From an uncultured Pedosphaera sp. (GTDB lineage: Bacteria > Verrucomicrobiota > Verrucomicrobiia > Limisphaerales > Pedosphaeraceae), in assembly GCA_903918755.1 (NCBI GenBank), contig CAIXFN010000076.1, positions 1 to 64,000 on the forward strand: a DNA stretch of 64,000 nucleotides, written 5' to 3'. Numbering within the stretch: position 1 is the first letter of the stretch; each line of letters begins with the position of its first letter. Under the pieces are notes generated by a model that was not told the origin of the DNA, made no database searches, and was given only the letters and a program-made list of their open reading frames with translations. Shown piece by piece: positions 43,964 through 52,982 of the stretch. A program made the translations under genes and the position numbers.

Positions 43964-44049
43964 CGTGCAGGGTGGGCGGGAGCGGAGGATTGCCGGGGGG
44001 AGGGGCAAACAGCGCTTGCGCCCGGCACCGATATGCTTACATTGATGCG

Positions 44050-44583
44050 GTGCTTGGCTGCTTGCGATTTATCGGGATATTGAACGCCGCGATCTGGCTG
44101 GGAGCCGGTATTTTCTTCACCGTGGCGGTGGGGCCGGCCATTTTTTCCCCGGAAATGAAGGAATTAATGGGGCCCACGGCATTTCCATTTTACTCCGGGG
44201 GCGTCGCCCTGATCATCTTCAAACGCTTTTTCCTGCTGCAATACATCTGCGGAACGATTGGGTTGTTGCATCTGTGCGCGGAAGCCTTCTACCTGGGAAA
44301 GCGACCGCCGACCGGGGCGACGACGTTAGTGGCGGTCATGCTGAGTGTGGGATTGCTGGGCGGCCTGGTGCTCCAGCCCAGGATGACGGAATGGCGGCAC
44401 ACCATGTACACGGGAGCCACCAGCGAGCAAAAGGAGCAAGCCCACCACACTTTCGGGATGTGGCATGGTATTTCCCAGGGCGTGAATCTCCTGGTGCTGG
44501 CGGGATTGCTGTTTCACCTGGTTCGCCTGAGCCGTCCCCCGGAAATCGGGCGGTTCAGCAACTTTGGCAAACTTCGCAGTTGA
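44050..44583 (+). CDS. DUF4149-like integral membrane protein
   Basis: A predicted four-helix membrane protein of about 177 residues: ILNAAIWLGAGIFFTVAVGP, FFLLQYICGTIGLLHLCAEA, LVAVMLSVGLLGGLVLQPRM and GVNLLVLAGLLFHLVRLSRP. The pattern resembles DUF4149, with F-x-G-x-R-like residues missing. The start is uncertain: GTG 44050 puts the first helix at the N-terminus as in the family; GTG 43972 would add 26 Gly-rich residues. No signal for function. It follows the cytochrome protein by 86 bases on the same strand. Confidence 0.6.
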   Translation: MLGCLRFIGILNAAIWLGAGIFFTVAVGPAIFSPEMKELMGPTAFPFYSGGVALIIFKRFFLLQYICGTIGLLHLCAEAFYLGKRPPTGATTLVAVMLSVGLLGGLVLQPRMTEWRHTMYTGATSEQKEQAHHTFGMWHGISQGVNLLVLAGLLFHLVRLSRPPEIGRFSNFGKLRS

Positions 44584-44656
44584 CTTTCGGCGGATTCGGA
44601 GAACCTTCATAGGTGGTGGTTGTCTATCGCTTAGGCGCCCACCTACTAGAAAGCCT

Positions 44657-44959
44657 ATGATCTCAAATGAACGACCGTCGCCCTACGGAAATCGCTCATT
44701 CGGTGGCGCTTATCCGCCCAAGCCACCGGTGAACGAGGAAACGCTCAAAACGGAGAAAATCCAAATTGAGCGAAAAACCTTTGTTTTTACCCTAAAAGAG
44801 AATCCCCGCGGTCGGTTTCTCCGCATCACCGAAGATGTGGGCGGCCGCCGGGACACCATCATCATTCCGGCCCCCGGGTTGGAGGAATTCCATCGAATTC
44901 TTGAGGATATGGTAAAAACCTCAGCGGAAACCCCGCTCAAGGAAGAGATGCCGGAATAA
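44657..44959 (+). CDS. Pur-alpha-like single-stranded DNA/RNA-binding protein
   Basis: The 100-residue protein contains one PUR repeat: TEKIQIERKTFVFTLKENPR, GRFLRITEDVGGRRDTIIIP and GLEEFHRILEDM. In bacterial Pur-alpha proteins (for example BpuR of Borrelia) this repeat dimerises and binds single-stranded nucleic acid. The residues N-x-R-G-x-F-L-x-I are the most conserved and are all present. The first 27 residues are disordered. The ATG at 44657 is the only start consistent with the length. It is monocistronic and converges on the GNAT gene. Confidence 0.8.
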   Translation: MISNERPSPYGNRSFGGAYPPKPPVNEETLKTEKIQIERKTFVFTLKENPRGRFLRITEDVGGRRDTIIIPAPGLEEFHRILEDMVKTSAETPLKEEMPE

Positions 44960-44972
44960 TCAGCGGCAGCTC

Positions 44973-45389
44973 TCAGGGACGGATTTCCAGCGTCAGGCTA
45001 TATTCAGAGTAGCCGACCGCCCGCCAAAAAGCTCGCGCCGGAAGATTGTCAGCCAGAACGCTGACGGTCAGGCGCTTCCTTTGCGGCCAGATGTCCCGGA
45101 ATAGCAGGTGCATCGCCAGGCGACCAACTCCCTGGCGGCGGTGTTCGCGGACGACAAAGAACTGGCGCAGGTAAACCTGGTCCACTTCCTCTTGGTAAAC
45201 CGCGTAGGCGACGACCCCACGCTCATCTTCAAAAATCACGCCCGTGTAAACCGTGGCCAGCCAATCCCGCATCCGGTCGGTCAACTGGGTCACCGTCAGG
45301 GGACTCCCATGGCCTTCATCCTCGATGAGTTGGACATTCAGCCGCCCGAGGAGCGGGGCATCTTTCAGGGTGGCCCGCCGGAAGTTCAC
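44973..45389 (-). CDS. GNAT family acetyltransferase
   Basis: A 138-residue acetyltransferase: FRRATLKDAPLLGRLNVQL at the start, VVAYAVYQEEVDQVYLRQFF strand region, the acetyl-CoA motif VREHRRQGVGRLAMHLLF (Q/RxxGxG/A) near residue 90, and the C-terminal NLPARAFWRAVGYSEYSL. Substrate unknown. The GTG start at 45389 overlaps the rsfS stop as GTGA, so it is probably coupled to that gene. It is the last member of the nadD-rsfS unit. Confidence 0.88.
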   Translation of the reverse strand: MNFRRATLKDAPLLGRLNVQLIEDEGHGSPLTVTQLTDRMRDWLATVYTGVIFEDERGVVAYAVYQEEVDQVYLRQFFVVREHRRQGVGRLAMHLLFRDIWPQRKRLTVSVLADNLPARAFWRAVGYSEYSLTLEIRP

Positions 45390-45778
45390 GCCGCGGGGCC
45401 GGCCGCCGCAACCGCAGCTTTCGGCTTGGATTTGCGCCGGGGACTGACTTTCGGGGCATCGCCCCACAGCCCCTCGAGGTTGTAACGCTCCCGGAGGTCG
45501 GTGCGCATGACATGGACGATCACATCAAAAAAATCCATGACGATCCAGGAAGTTTGGAAGGTGCCATCCACCGCCCGGGGGCGAATCTGGTAATCGTCGC
45601 GTAATTTCGCGGTGATTTCATCGGAAATGGCCCGCAAATGCGGTTCACTCGTGCCCGAGGCAATCACAAAATAGTCGGTCACGGAAGAAAGTTCCCGCAC
45701 ATCCAGGACAACAATATTCTCGCCCTTTCGATTGTCCGCGAGTTCGCGGCAGAGCAATGCCAGTTTTTTTGAATCCAT
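45386..45778 (-). CDS. rsfS: Ribosomal silencing factor RsfS
   Basis: The 130-residue product matches RsfS (formerly Iojap): KGENIVVLDVRELSSVTDYF, VIASGTSEPHLRAISDEI and WIVMDFFDVIVHVM. RsfS binds uL14 and stops subunit joining in starvation. Start ATG 45778 gives the standard N-terminus MDSKKLALLC. A Lys/Ala-rich tail (SPRRKSKPKAAVAAAG) is longer than usual. It follows nadD by 26 bases, the common bacterial arrangement. Confidence 0.95.
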   Translation of the reverse strand: MDSKKLALLCRELADNRKGENIVVLDVRELSSVTDYFVIASGTSEPHLRAISDEITAKLRDDYQIRPRAVDGTFQTSWIVMDFFDVIVHVMRTDLRERYNLEGLWGDAPKVSPRRKSKPKAAVAAAGPAA

Positions 45779-45804
45779 CTTCTCCCAGCATGCCCCAAGT
45801 GGGA

Positions 45805-46380
45805 TCAAAGATAAAGGCGATAATTGCGGATGGCTTCGGCCACGGGGGCGGGCACCAGCAAATCCACCGGAAGACCCTGCCGCACCCGCTCGCGAATCCG
45901 GGAGGCGGAGACCCCCAACGGGAACCCGGCAAGGGCGCGGGCACGGAAGCCGGGAGGCGGGATGGCGGCCGGCCCGTCCGGACGGGGAATGATCAAGAAC
46001 TCCACGAGACTGGCCAACTCCTCCGCCGCGCGCCATTTGCCCAGACTGGCCACATGGTCGGCCCCAATCAGATAATGGAGCGCCGCCCCGGGAAACCGTT
46101 GCGCATAATCCCGGACGGTGTCGATCGTATAGGAGATGCCACCGCGGTGGATTTCCTGTTCATCAATGGCCACTGCGGTCTGGCCCGCCAAGGCCAGGCG
46201 CAGCAGGCGCAGCCGTTCCGCGGCGGGGGTGGGCGCCTGGTCCGGTTTGAAAGGCGATTGCGCGGCCGGAATAAAATATAAGCGGTCCAGAGCGGCCTCC
46301 TCGCGGGCAGCCTGCGCGACGAGCAAATGCCCGAGGTGCACGGGATCGAAGGAACCGCCATACAGACCGATGCGTTGCAT
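45805..46380 (-). CDS. nadD: Nicotinate-nucleotide adenylyltransferase
   Basis: The 191-residue enzyme makes NaAD from NaMN and ATP in NAD synthesis. It opens with MQRIGLYGGSFDPVHLGHLL, which contains the nucleotidyltransferase HxGH motif, followed by YFIPAAQSPFK, YTIDTVRDYA and the C-terminal SASRIRERVRQGLPVDLLVP. All key residues are present and length is normal. It begins the nadD-rsfS-GNAT unit and is divergent from the ThuA gene. Confidence 0.95.
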   Translation of the reverse strand: MQRIGLYGGSFDPVHLGHLLVAQAAREEAALDRLYFIPAAQSPFKPDQAPTPAAERLRLLRLALAGQTAVAIDEQEIHRGGISYTIDTVRDYAQRFPGAALHYLIGADHVASLGKWRAAEELASLVEFLIIPRPDGPAAIPPPGFRARALAGFPLGVSASRIRERVRQGLPVDLLVPAPVAEAIRNYRLYL

Positions 46381-46491
46381 CCGGCCAATCTAGATTTGCC
46401 GGGAACCCTTGGCGATGCTAATTCGCCGGCGGAAAATCTTTGACCGAGCAAATACTTGCGGCCAACAAATCGGTTGGCTAATAATCCGGCC

Positions 46492-47418
46492 ATGAATACC
46501 CAGCCTCTCCTCATGAAACGTCGCGACATGATCCTCCGTACCGGCCTGGCCGCCTTGGGACTTGGTTTGGCCCCCGGCTGCGCCAGTTGGAGCGGTCGCC
46601 CCCGGACTAAAAAAGTGCTTTTCTTTACGAAATCCGCCGGCTTTGAACATTCGGTGATCAAGGAAACGAAAGGGCAGCCCAGTTTTGCCGCGAAAATCCT
46701 CTCCCGGCTCGGGCCGGAGCACGGGATCGAATTCACTTTTTCCAAGGATGGCAGCCTGTTTACCCCGGAATACCTGGCGGGATTTGACGCGTTTTTCTTT
46801 TACACCACGGGCGATCTGACCACGGCGGGCGGTGACCACAATCCAGCCATGACCCCGGCCGGCAAGGCGGCGTTTCTGGACGCGATCAAGGCGGGCAAGG
46901 GATTCATCGGCACGCATGCGGCCACCGACACTTTTCATAGCAAGAGCGCGGGCCCCGGTCAGAATGGCGGGGATATAGTCGATCCCTATATTCAGATGAT
47001 CGGCGGCGAGTTCATCATCCACGGTTCCCAGCAAAAAGCGCGGATGCGGGTGGCGGATGCAAAGTTCCCGGGCATGGCGGAACGGGGCGTGGGCTTTGAC
47101 CTGAACGACGAATGGTATTCGCTGAAGAATTTCGCCCCGGATCTCCATGTGTTGCTGGTGCAGGAAACGGAAGGCATGCATGACGGACCGTACAAACGCC
47201 CGGCCTACCCGGCCACCTGGGCCCGGCGCCACGGCAAAGGGCACGTGTTCTATACCTCGATGGGGCACCGGGAAGACGTTTGGGAGAACCCCATTTTCCA
47301 GGAGATTCTCTTCGGCGGCATTGGTTGGGCCGTGGGAAATCTCCGCGCGGAAGTGAAGCCCAACTTTCTGCAGGTGACCCCGGACGGAGCCACCCTGCCG
47401 GCGGCCAATCGGCGCTAG
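46492..47418 (+). CDS. ThuA-domain protein, exported lipoprotein
   Basis: A 308-residue protein with a twin-arginine-like lipoprotein signal (MKRRDMILRTGLAALGLGLA, Cys in PGCAS) and a ThuA/trehalose-utilisation type glutamine-amidotransferase-like domain: VLFFTKSAGFEHSVI, GFDAFFFYTTGDLT, GKGFIGTHAATDTF near residue 140 and HGKGHVFYTSMGHREDVWEN near 260. These are common in Verrucomicrobiota and linked to carbohydrate metabolism but lack a proven reaction. ATG 46492 or ATG 46513 are both plausible. Its end overlaps the trpC end by 4 bases (convergent). Confidence 0.88.
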   Translation: MNTQPLLMKRRDMILRTGLAALGLGLAPGCASWSGRPRTKKVLFFTKSAGFEHSVIKETKGQPSFAAKILSRLGPEHGIEFTFSKDGSLFTPEYLAGFDAFFFYTTGDLTTAGGDHNPAMTPAGKAAFLDAIKAGKGFIGTHAATDTFHSKSAGPGQNGGDIVDPYIQMIGGEFIIHGSQQKARMRVADAKFPGMAERGVGFDLNDEWYSLKNFAPDLHVLLVQETEGMHDGPYKRPAYPATWARRHGKGHVFYTSMGHREDVWENPIFQEILFGGIGWAVGNLRAEVKPNFLQVTPDGATLPAANRR

Positions 47419-48233
47419 GTCCGGGAAGGACCCAGCAATTCCGCCACTTTGGCGGCGATATCCGCATGGCGCATCAATGATTCGCCCACCAGAATGGCTC
47501 GCGCGCCGCACGCCGCGAGCCGTTCCACATCCGCATAGGTGCGGATGCCGCTCTCGGCCACCAGGAGAGCTCCGGCGACAGCCGTAGCGGATTCCCGGGC
47601 CCCGGCGGCGAGGCGTTCGGTGGTGGCCAGGTCCACTTTGAAGGTCTTCAAATTCCGGTTGTTCACCCCCAGCAGCCGCACATCCACCGCGAGGGCGCGC
47701 GCCAATTCCGCTTCATCGTGGACCTCCACCAGGACGGACAATCCGGCCGCCGTCGCGAGGTCGTGGAAATGGCGGAGTTGCGCGTCGGTGAGAATCGCCA
47801 CGATCAGCAAAATGGCATCGGCGCCATGCTCGATGGCTTCCAGGATCTGGCGCTCATCAATGATGAAATCCTTGCGCAAGAGCGGCAGGTCCACCACCGC
47901 GCGAATTTGCCGCAGGTAACTGAGCGAGCCCTGGAAGAACTGTTCGTCCGTGAGCACGGACAGACAGTCGGCGCCGGCCGCGGCGTAATCCTGGGCAATT
48001 TGCACGGCATCAAAGTCCGGACGAATCAGACCGGCCGAGGGCGAGGCTTTTTTAACTTCGGCAATCAGGGAAACTGGGCCGCCCCGCCGGGGGTGGCGCA
48101 GGGCCGCCGCGAAGTCCCGGGCACCGCCGCGGGCCGCCAGCGCCGCCCGCAGCAATTCCACGGTGATCGGCTGGTCGGGGAGGAGCGCCACCTCCCGGCG
48201 CTTTTGCGCGACAATCGTATCAAGAATGTTCAC
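47415..48233 (-). CDS. trpC: Indole-3-glycerol phosphate synthase
   Basis: The 272-residue TIM-barrel enzyme closes the indole ring in tryptophan synthesis. Recognisable: PVSLIAEVKKASPSAGLIRP with the catalytic Glu and Lys near residue 56-58, LPLLRKDFIIDERQILEA near 115, GVNNRNLKTFKVDL near 185 and VAESGIRTYADVERL near 215. Length is normal. It follows prfB by 32 bases on the same strand; no other trp gene is near. Confidence 0.95.
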   Translation of the reverse strand: MNILDTIVAQKRREVALLPDQPITVELLRAALAARGGARDFAAALRHPRRGGPVSLIAEVKKASPSAGLIRPDFDAVQIAQDYAAAGADCLSVLTDEQFFQGSLSYLRQIRAVVDLPLLRKDFIIDERQILEAIEHGADAILLIVAILTDAQLRHFHDLATAAGLSVLVEVHDEAELARALAVDVRLLGVNNRNLKTFKVDLATTERLAAGARESATAVAGALLVAESGIRTYADVERLAACGARAILVGESLMRHADIAAKVAELLGPSRT

Positions 48234-48265
48234 TTGCGGGAGCCGCCGGTGAGGCGGGATTAAGA

Positions 48266-49409
48266 TTAATCCTCGTCATCCTTGACGTTGGCCATGCGCT
48301 TGCTCGGGCCGCCGGCGCGGAGCCAGGCGTTCACAAAGGGATCGAGGTCCCCATCCATCACGCCCTGCACATTGCTGGTTTCCACCCCGGTACGCAAATC
48401 CTTGACCATGCGGTACGGTTGAAAAACGTAACTGCGAATCTGGTTACCCCAGGACACGCTGCCCTTTTCCCCGTAAAACCGCTCCATTTCCTGCTTTTGG
48501 GCGTCCACGCGCTGGGCGTAAATGCGTGAGAGCAGCAATTTCATGGCGGTGGCCCGGTTTTGATGCTGCGACCGCTGGGTTTGCGACGCGACCACGAGGC
48601 CGGTCGGAATGTGCGTGATGCGGACGGCGGTTTCCACCTTGTTAACGTTCTGACCGCCCTTGCCGCCGGAGCGGAAGGTGTCCACATGAAATTCATTCGG
48701 GGGAATGGCCACCTCGCCCTCCTCCTCGATTTCCGCGATGGCATCCACGCTGGCAAAGCTGGTGTGGCGTCGTTTGTTCGAATCGAATGGGGAAATGCGG
48801 ACGAGGCGATGCACGCCGCGTTCGGCCTTGCAAAAGCCGTAGGCATTTTCGCCGGTGATCAAAATCGTGGCGCTCTTCAAGCCGGCGGTTTCACCCGGCA
48901 GGGCGTCGTTGACTTCCATCGTCCAACCGCGGAGTTCCACCCAGCGTTGGTACATGCGCAACAGCATGTTTGCCCAGTCGCAGGATTCGGTGCCTCCGGC
49001 ACCGGCATTGATGCTGAGAATGCAGTTGTTCTTGTCGTGCGGCCCGTTGAGGAAGACGCGGAGCTCCAGATTTTCCAGGGTTTTGGAAAACTGGGCGAAG
49101 TCGCGCTCCATTTCTTTTTCCAGCCGGACCTGTTCGGCCTCCGGCTCGGAGGCGGCGAGCTCCAGCATCACCGGAAAATCCTCCAACTGCTTTTCCGCCT
49201 TCAGCAGGGGCTCGATCTTCTTCCGCAGGGTGTTCGTTTCATCAATGAGCTTTTGCGCCTGTTCGCGATTATTCCAAAAGCTCTCCACGCCCATCAGGGC
49301 GTCCAGTTCGGCCAGTCGTTTTTGTACGCCTGGGACGTCAAAGAAACCTCCGTAAATGACGCACTTTTTCCACGGTGGCTTCCAACTGACTTTTGATAAC
49401 TTCGAACAT
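48266..49409 (-). CDS. prfB: Peptide chain release factor 2 with programmed +1 frameshift
   Basis: RF2 is read in two frames. The first runs from ATG 49409 (MFEVIKSQLEATVEKVRH) for 23 codons to CTT (49343-49341), followed by TGA; a +1 shift continues at GAC (49339) as DVPGVQKRLAELDALMG to the stop at 48266. The joined protein has 380 residues. It recognises UGA/UAA with the tripeptide SPF (RISPFDSNKRRHTSF) and triggers hydrolysis with GGQ (RSGGKGGQNVNKVE). The shift cassette is canonical, so the gene is not a pseudogene. A frame extended upstream to 49510 is an artefact of the shift. It lies between a small unknown gene and trpC. Confidence 0.95.
49337..49351 (-). promoter_or_regulatory. prfB programmed +1 frameshift site
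   Basis: Minus-strand sequence GGAGG (49351-49347), TTT, CTT, TGA, C. The internal Shine-Dalgarno lies three bases ahead of CTT TGA C, as in the classical RF2 autoregulation site: when RF2 is scarce the ribosome slips forward over the UGA. Confidence 0.95.
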
Positions 49410-49460
49410 ATGGGGAAAAGTATAGGGCACGAAACCCGTGGAATCCAGCGTTGTTTGCGC

Positions 49461-49670
49461 TCACAATTCGTCCTGCCGCTCGCCGTAAAACAGGAGGTGC
49501 GCCCGGTCATAATCCGCCTCCGGCACGAGCACCCGGGCGAGCCGGTTCAGGTCGTCCTCATCCACCACGCCCTCGTCCACAAATTCCTCGCGGGCGGGGA
49601 TGCCGTGCTTTTCCAGCATCATGACCAGCATCCCGGTATTGATCACCGGCCCGGTGTAAAACAATTTCAT
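49461..49670 (-). CDS. Small conserved-looking protein (DUF2007-like)
   Basis: A 69-residue product: MKLFYTGPVINTGMLVMMLE, then KHGIPAREEFVDEG and a tail with RLARVLVPEADYDRAHLLFY. The start, with a strand, a helix and an aspartate-rich end, resembles DUF2007 signal-like proteins. It lies 51 bases ahead of prfB on the same strand. ATG 49670 is chosen since the longer start (49688) adds only MWLIVR. Confidence 0.55.
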   Translation of the reverse strand: MKLFYTGPVINTGMLVMMLEKHGIPAREEFVDEGVVDEDDLNRLARVLVPEADYDRAHLLFYGERQDEL

Positions 49671-49807
49671 TCTGACAATAAGCCACAACCAGGCGGCTGA
49701 TTCACGGAGAAAACGGCCTTTTTGAGGCCGGTTCTTTGGGACGCGGCAAAAGGTTTACCCGCCCGGGGGGATTTGGCAGGCTGGAGCGCGGTGTCAAACT
49801 GATCGTT

Positions 49808-50572
49808 ATGGAATCCATCCAGACTGCGCGCCAACGACTGGCCTCTCGGGGCCCGGCGGGCCGGCCGTTCGTTTACCTGAACGCCGCCATGACGGCGGAT
49901 GGCAAGCTGGCGCCGGCGGACCGGCGATTTGTCGCCTTTGGCAGTCAACGCGACCAGGACCACCTCCACGAGTTGCGCACCACGGCGGATGCGGTGATGG
50001 CAGGCGCGCGGACGGTCGATCTGGCCCCGGCGACGATGGGCCCGGGCGGGGCGCAATACCGACGGCGACGTCTCCAACTGGGATTGGCGGAATTTAACCT
50101 CCGGGTGATTGTCAGCGGGTCCGGTACGGTTAATCCCGCCGCGGCCATTTTTCAACTACGCTGCTCCCCCATCATCATTCTCACCACCGGACGCGTCCGG
50201 CCGCGACAACTCGGCGTATTAAGGGGCTTGGCGGACGAGGTGAAAATCTGTGGTGACGAGCAGTTGGATTTTTCCTTCGCCCTCCAATGGCTGCGGCAGC
50301 AATGGGGGGTGAAGCGGCTGCTCTGCGAAGGCGGCGGCGAGATCAACGGGGCCCTGGTGACGGCCGGGTTGGTGGACGAAATCCACGTGACCTTGTGTCC
50401 GGTCATCCTGGGCGGGCGCACGGCGCCGACCCTGGCGGATGGCGCGGGCTTTGCCGCATTGGCAGATGCCGCGGCGCTGGAATTGCAATCGCGCCGCCGG
50501 GTGGGGGACGAAATGTTTCTGGTTTACCGCGTTATTGCGCCGGCGCGGCAGCCGGTTTTGCCGGGCCGGTGA
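49808..50572 (+). CDS. RibD C-terminal/DHFR-like reductase
   Basis: A 254-residue stand-alone reductase of the RibD-C family: FVYLNAAMTADGKLAPADRR, DAVMAGARTVDLAP, LLCEGGGEINGALVTAGLVD and HVTLCPVILGGRTAPTLADG. It lacks the deaminase half. Relatives reduce the ribosylamino-pyrimidine in riboflavin synthesis or other pterin-like substrates. As the window already has a complete ribD at 23.7 kb, this may be a paralogue with another substrate. ATG 49808 is chosen for N-terminal fit. Its 3' end overlaps the flippase gene by 41 bases (convergent). Confidence 0.85.
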   Translation: MESIQTARQRLASRGPAGRPFVYLNAAMTADGKLAPADRRFVAFGSQRDQDHLHELRTTADAVMAGARTVDLAPATMGPGGAQYRRRRLQLGLAEFNLRVIVSGSGTVNPAAAIFQLRCSPIIILTTGRVRPRQLGVLRGLADEVKICGDEQLDFSFALQWLRQQWGVKRLLCEGGGEINGALVTAGLVDEIHVTLCPVILGGRTAPTLADGAGFAALADAAALELQSRRRVGDEMFLVYRVIAPARQPVLPGR

Positions 50573-51818
50573 ACACCCAGGTGAACAGGGCGCAGACGAT
50601 CAGGAAGAGCGAGGCAAAGAGACCGAGCGTACCCACGACCATTTGGTAAGAGGCGTGGTAGCGGAGCAAAGTGAGATAGTAGCCGACCCCCACCAGCACG
50701 AGCCAGGGCACCGCGGCGAACCGCGAACGCGCCATCAGGTTGTTAAGCAGCACGTTGGCCACGGCCAGCGGCACCATGGACCAGGCAAACAGCGGCATCA
50801 ACGGAACAATCGTGAGATTTTCTTTCGTGGAAAGGACCCGAATCAAGAGGGGCGAAACGATGGGCAGGGCGATCGCCGCCATCACCGCCAGGGCCGCCGT
50901 GCCCAGGAAAGTCAGGGTGAGAAGGTTGCTCTTCTGATCCCGGGCGAGACTGTGCACGATTTTGGGAAACATGACCGCGACCAGGGGAGCGGTGAACAGC
51001 ACGATGGCGCGGGCCAGGGTCATGCCCAACACATAGGGCGAGGTGTTATTGAAATTGTCCTGCACGATCATCATGTCCGCACTGAAGAGAAATTGACTCG
51101 CCCCGCACCCCAGGGTCAGGGGCACCACCCGGCGCAGCCATTCCCGGGCGGCAAACGGATCGCGGGGGGCGGACCACAAGTCGCGATTCTGCCAGGCAGC
51201 GGTCGTGACCAAAGCCACCAGCCCGATCAAAGCGCCGGTCATGATCCCGGCCGCCCAACCATGGAGCAGCACGACGATCAAGCCGGCGATGACGACACGG
51301 CCGATGGCGTTAAACACCGCCACCCAGCCCAGCCACAAAAAATTCTGGCGCCCCTGCAGCAGGCCTTGAAAAATTGGCTGCCACAGCATCATCAGTCCCA
51401 CCACAATGGTCACCCACAAGGCCGCGGGGTTGTGGATTTTCATCGCGGACAGCATCCGGCCCTGAAACAGAAAGGTCACCACCAGCATCAAAAGCCAGAT
51501 GCAAAACGTCATTTGCAACACGGCGCGAAACGTGCCGGCCAACTGGCGTTGCTGCGGGCCGGTTATCGCGGCGGAAGTTTGTTGGGCAAAGACCGTCTGC
51601 AGGCCGATGGCCGGGATCATCATCCAGTTCAGCAATTGAATCAGCGTCCCCACCGCGGCGTATTCCTGCGCGGGAATGAACTTGGAGTAGACATGAACGG
51701 CCATCATCAGCACGCCGCTGCCCACGGTGGCCATCATCATCCACCCACTCTGGCGAAAAAAGGCCGCCTTGTGGGAGGCCTCGGACAGCACCGGGACTTC
51801 AACGGTTTTGGCAATCAT
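50532..51818 (-). CDS. Polysaccharide flippase-like membrane protein (MOP/Wzx-like)
   Basis: The 428-residue protein has about 12 hydrophobic segments, beginning FFRQSGWMMMATVGSGVLMM and including GALIGLVALVTTAAW and TLALTFLGTAALAVMAAIAL-like spans, with the loose pattern of the MOP/MATE exporters that move lipid-linked glycans. No signature is decisive. It follows the M20 peptidase by 33 bases on the same strand. No glycosyltransferases are adjacent, so the cargo is unknown. Confidence 0.75.
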   Translation of the reverse strand: MIAKTVEVPVLSEASHKAAFFRQSGWMMMATVGSGVLMMAVHVYSKFIPAQEYAAVGTLIQLLNWMMIPAIGLQTVFAQQTSAAITGPQQRQLAGTFRAVLQMTFCIWLLMLVVTFLFQGRMLSAMKIHNPAALWVTIVVGLMMLWQPIFQGLLQGRQNFLWLGWVAVFNAIGRVVIAGLIVVLLHGWAAGIMTGALIGLVALVTTAAWQNRDLWSAPRDPFAAREWLRRVVPLTLGCGASQFLFSADMMIVQDNFNNTSPYVLGMTLARAIVLFTAPLVAVMFPKIVHSLARDQKSNLLTLTFLGTAALAVMAAIALPIVSPLLIRVLSTKENLTIVPLMPLFAWSMVPLAVANVLLNNLMARSRFAAVPWLVLVGVGYYLTLLRYHASYQMVVGTLGLFASLFLIVCALFTWVFTGPAKPAAAPAQ

Positions 51819-51851
51819 GCGGAAGGGAAACTAACAGATAAATTCCGGGAT

Positions 51852-52982
51852 TCAAGCCAGCCCGCCGAGGAACCGGACCAACAGGTCCCGGGCTTTCTCG
51901 AGGGAAGCCAGGGCAATCCATTCATCCGCGGTATGGGCTTGGGCGATGTCACCCGGGCCAAAAACCACGCTCGGGATGCCGCCGGCGGCCAGGACGGCGG
52001 CGTCACAAAAATAGTTCGCCCCCACCGGTTTGGTCTGGCGGACGGTTTGCATGAACTGGCGGACGAGGGGAAGCTCGCAATCCGTTTCCAACGGACGGCA
52101 GGCCCCGGACTTCTCGCTCGTAATGGTGGCCGAGAGACCGTGCTGCCGGAGCAAAGTCTTCAGTTCGCGAGCAACCGCCGCATCGGTTTCGCCCGGCAGG
52201 GTGCGACGATCAATGGTGATCACGCATTTGGCCGGGACAATGTTGGCCTGCCCCCCGCCACGGATCGTGCCGGTGTTCACCGTGGCACAACCCAACGAAG
52301 GATGCCGGCGCGTGGCCAGTTCCGCCGCGTAACCGGTCTCCAGCAACTGGACGATACGGGCCATTTCGAGGATGGCATTGCGACCCAGATCGGGCCGGGA
52401 GCCATGGGCCGCCTTCCCTTTGGTGGTGAGTTTCAGCCACAAATTACCCTTGTGCGCCGTGACGACCCGAAGGGTGGTGGGTTCACCCACGATGGCGAGG
52501 TCCGCCGGAAAGCGGGCGGCGGCCAGGGCCCGGGAACCCGCCTGGCCAATTTCCTCATCCACCAGGCCCGCAAAAACGATTTCCGTATTGGCCGGGCGCG
52601 TTCTGGTCTGGGCCAGGGTCAGGAGCGCCGTGAACATGGCCGCCACCGAACCCTTGGTGTCACAAGCCCCGCGGCCGTAAAGGCGGGTGCCGCGCACCCG
52701 GGGATCGAATTGATCGTCCGTCGCGGCCGGGACGGTGTCCAAATGCGGCGCGAGGAGAACGCGTTGCCGCACCTTTCCCGTGGGGGTGAGACGGGTCAGG
52801 AAATTCCACCGGCCAGGCAGCACTTCCTGCAAATCCACGTCCAAACCGGCCGCGCCGGCGGTCGCCGCCAAAAATTCCGCCACCCGTTGTTCGCCCGCCC
52901 GGGGGTCGCCCGCCGGGAGGAGGCTGGGGTTCACGCTGGGCAGCGCGATGAGTTCCCGCAACAATTTCAGGGTTGGTGTCAT
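51852..52982 (-). CDS. M20 family deacylase/peptidase (ArgE/DapE-like)
   Basis: A 376-residue di-zinc hydrolase. Metal and catalytic motifs: LLAPHLDTVPA near residue 80, YGRGACDTKGSVAAM near 105, GLVDEEIGQAGS near 140, VGEPTTLRVV near 165 and the final His in QAHTADEWI near 350; the dimerisation domain has GKAAHGSRPDLGRNA. It removes acyl groups from amino acids such as N-acetylornithine or N-succinyl-diaminopimelate; which one is not resolvable. ATG 52982 gives the usual start TPTLKLLRELIALPSVNP. It precedes the flippase gene. Confidence 0.9.
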   Translation of the reverse strand: MTPTLKLLRELIALPSVNPSLLPAGDPRAGEQRVAEFLAATAGAAGLDVDLQEVLPGRWNFLTRLTPTGKVRQRVLLAPHLDTVPAATDDQFDPRVRGTRLYGRGACDTKGSVAAMFTALLTLAQTRTRPANTEIVFAGLVDEEIGQAGSRALAAARFPADLAIVGEPTTLRVVTAHKGNLWLKLTTKGKAAHGSRPDLGRNAILEMARIVQLLETGYAAELATRRHPSLGCATVNTGTIRGGGQANIVPAKCVITIDRRTLPGETDAAVARELKTLLRQHGLSATITSEKSGACRPLETDCELPLVRQFMQTVRQTKPVGANYFCDAAVLAAGGIPSVVFGPGDIAQAHTADEWIALASLEKARDLLVRFLGGLA

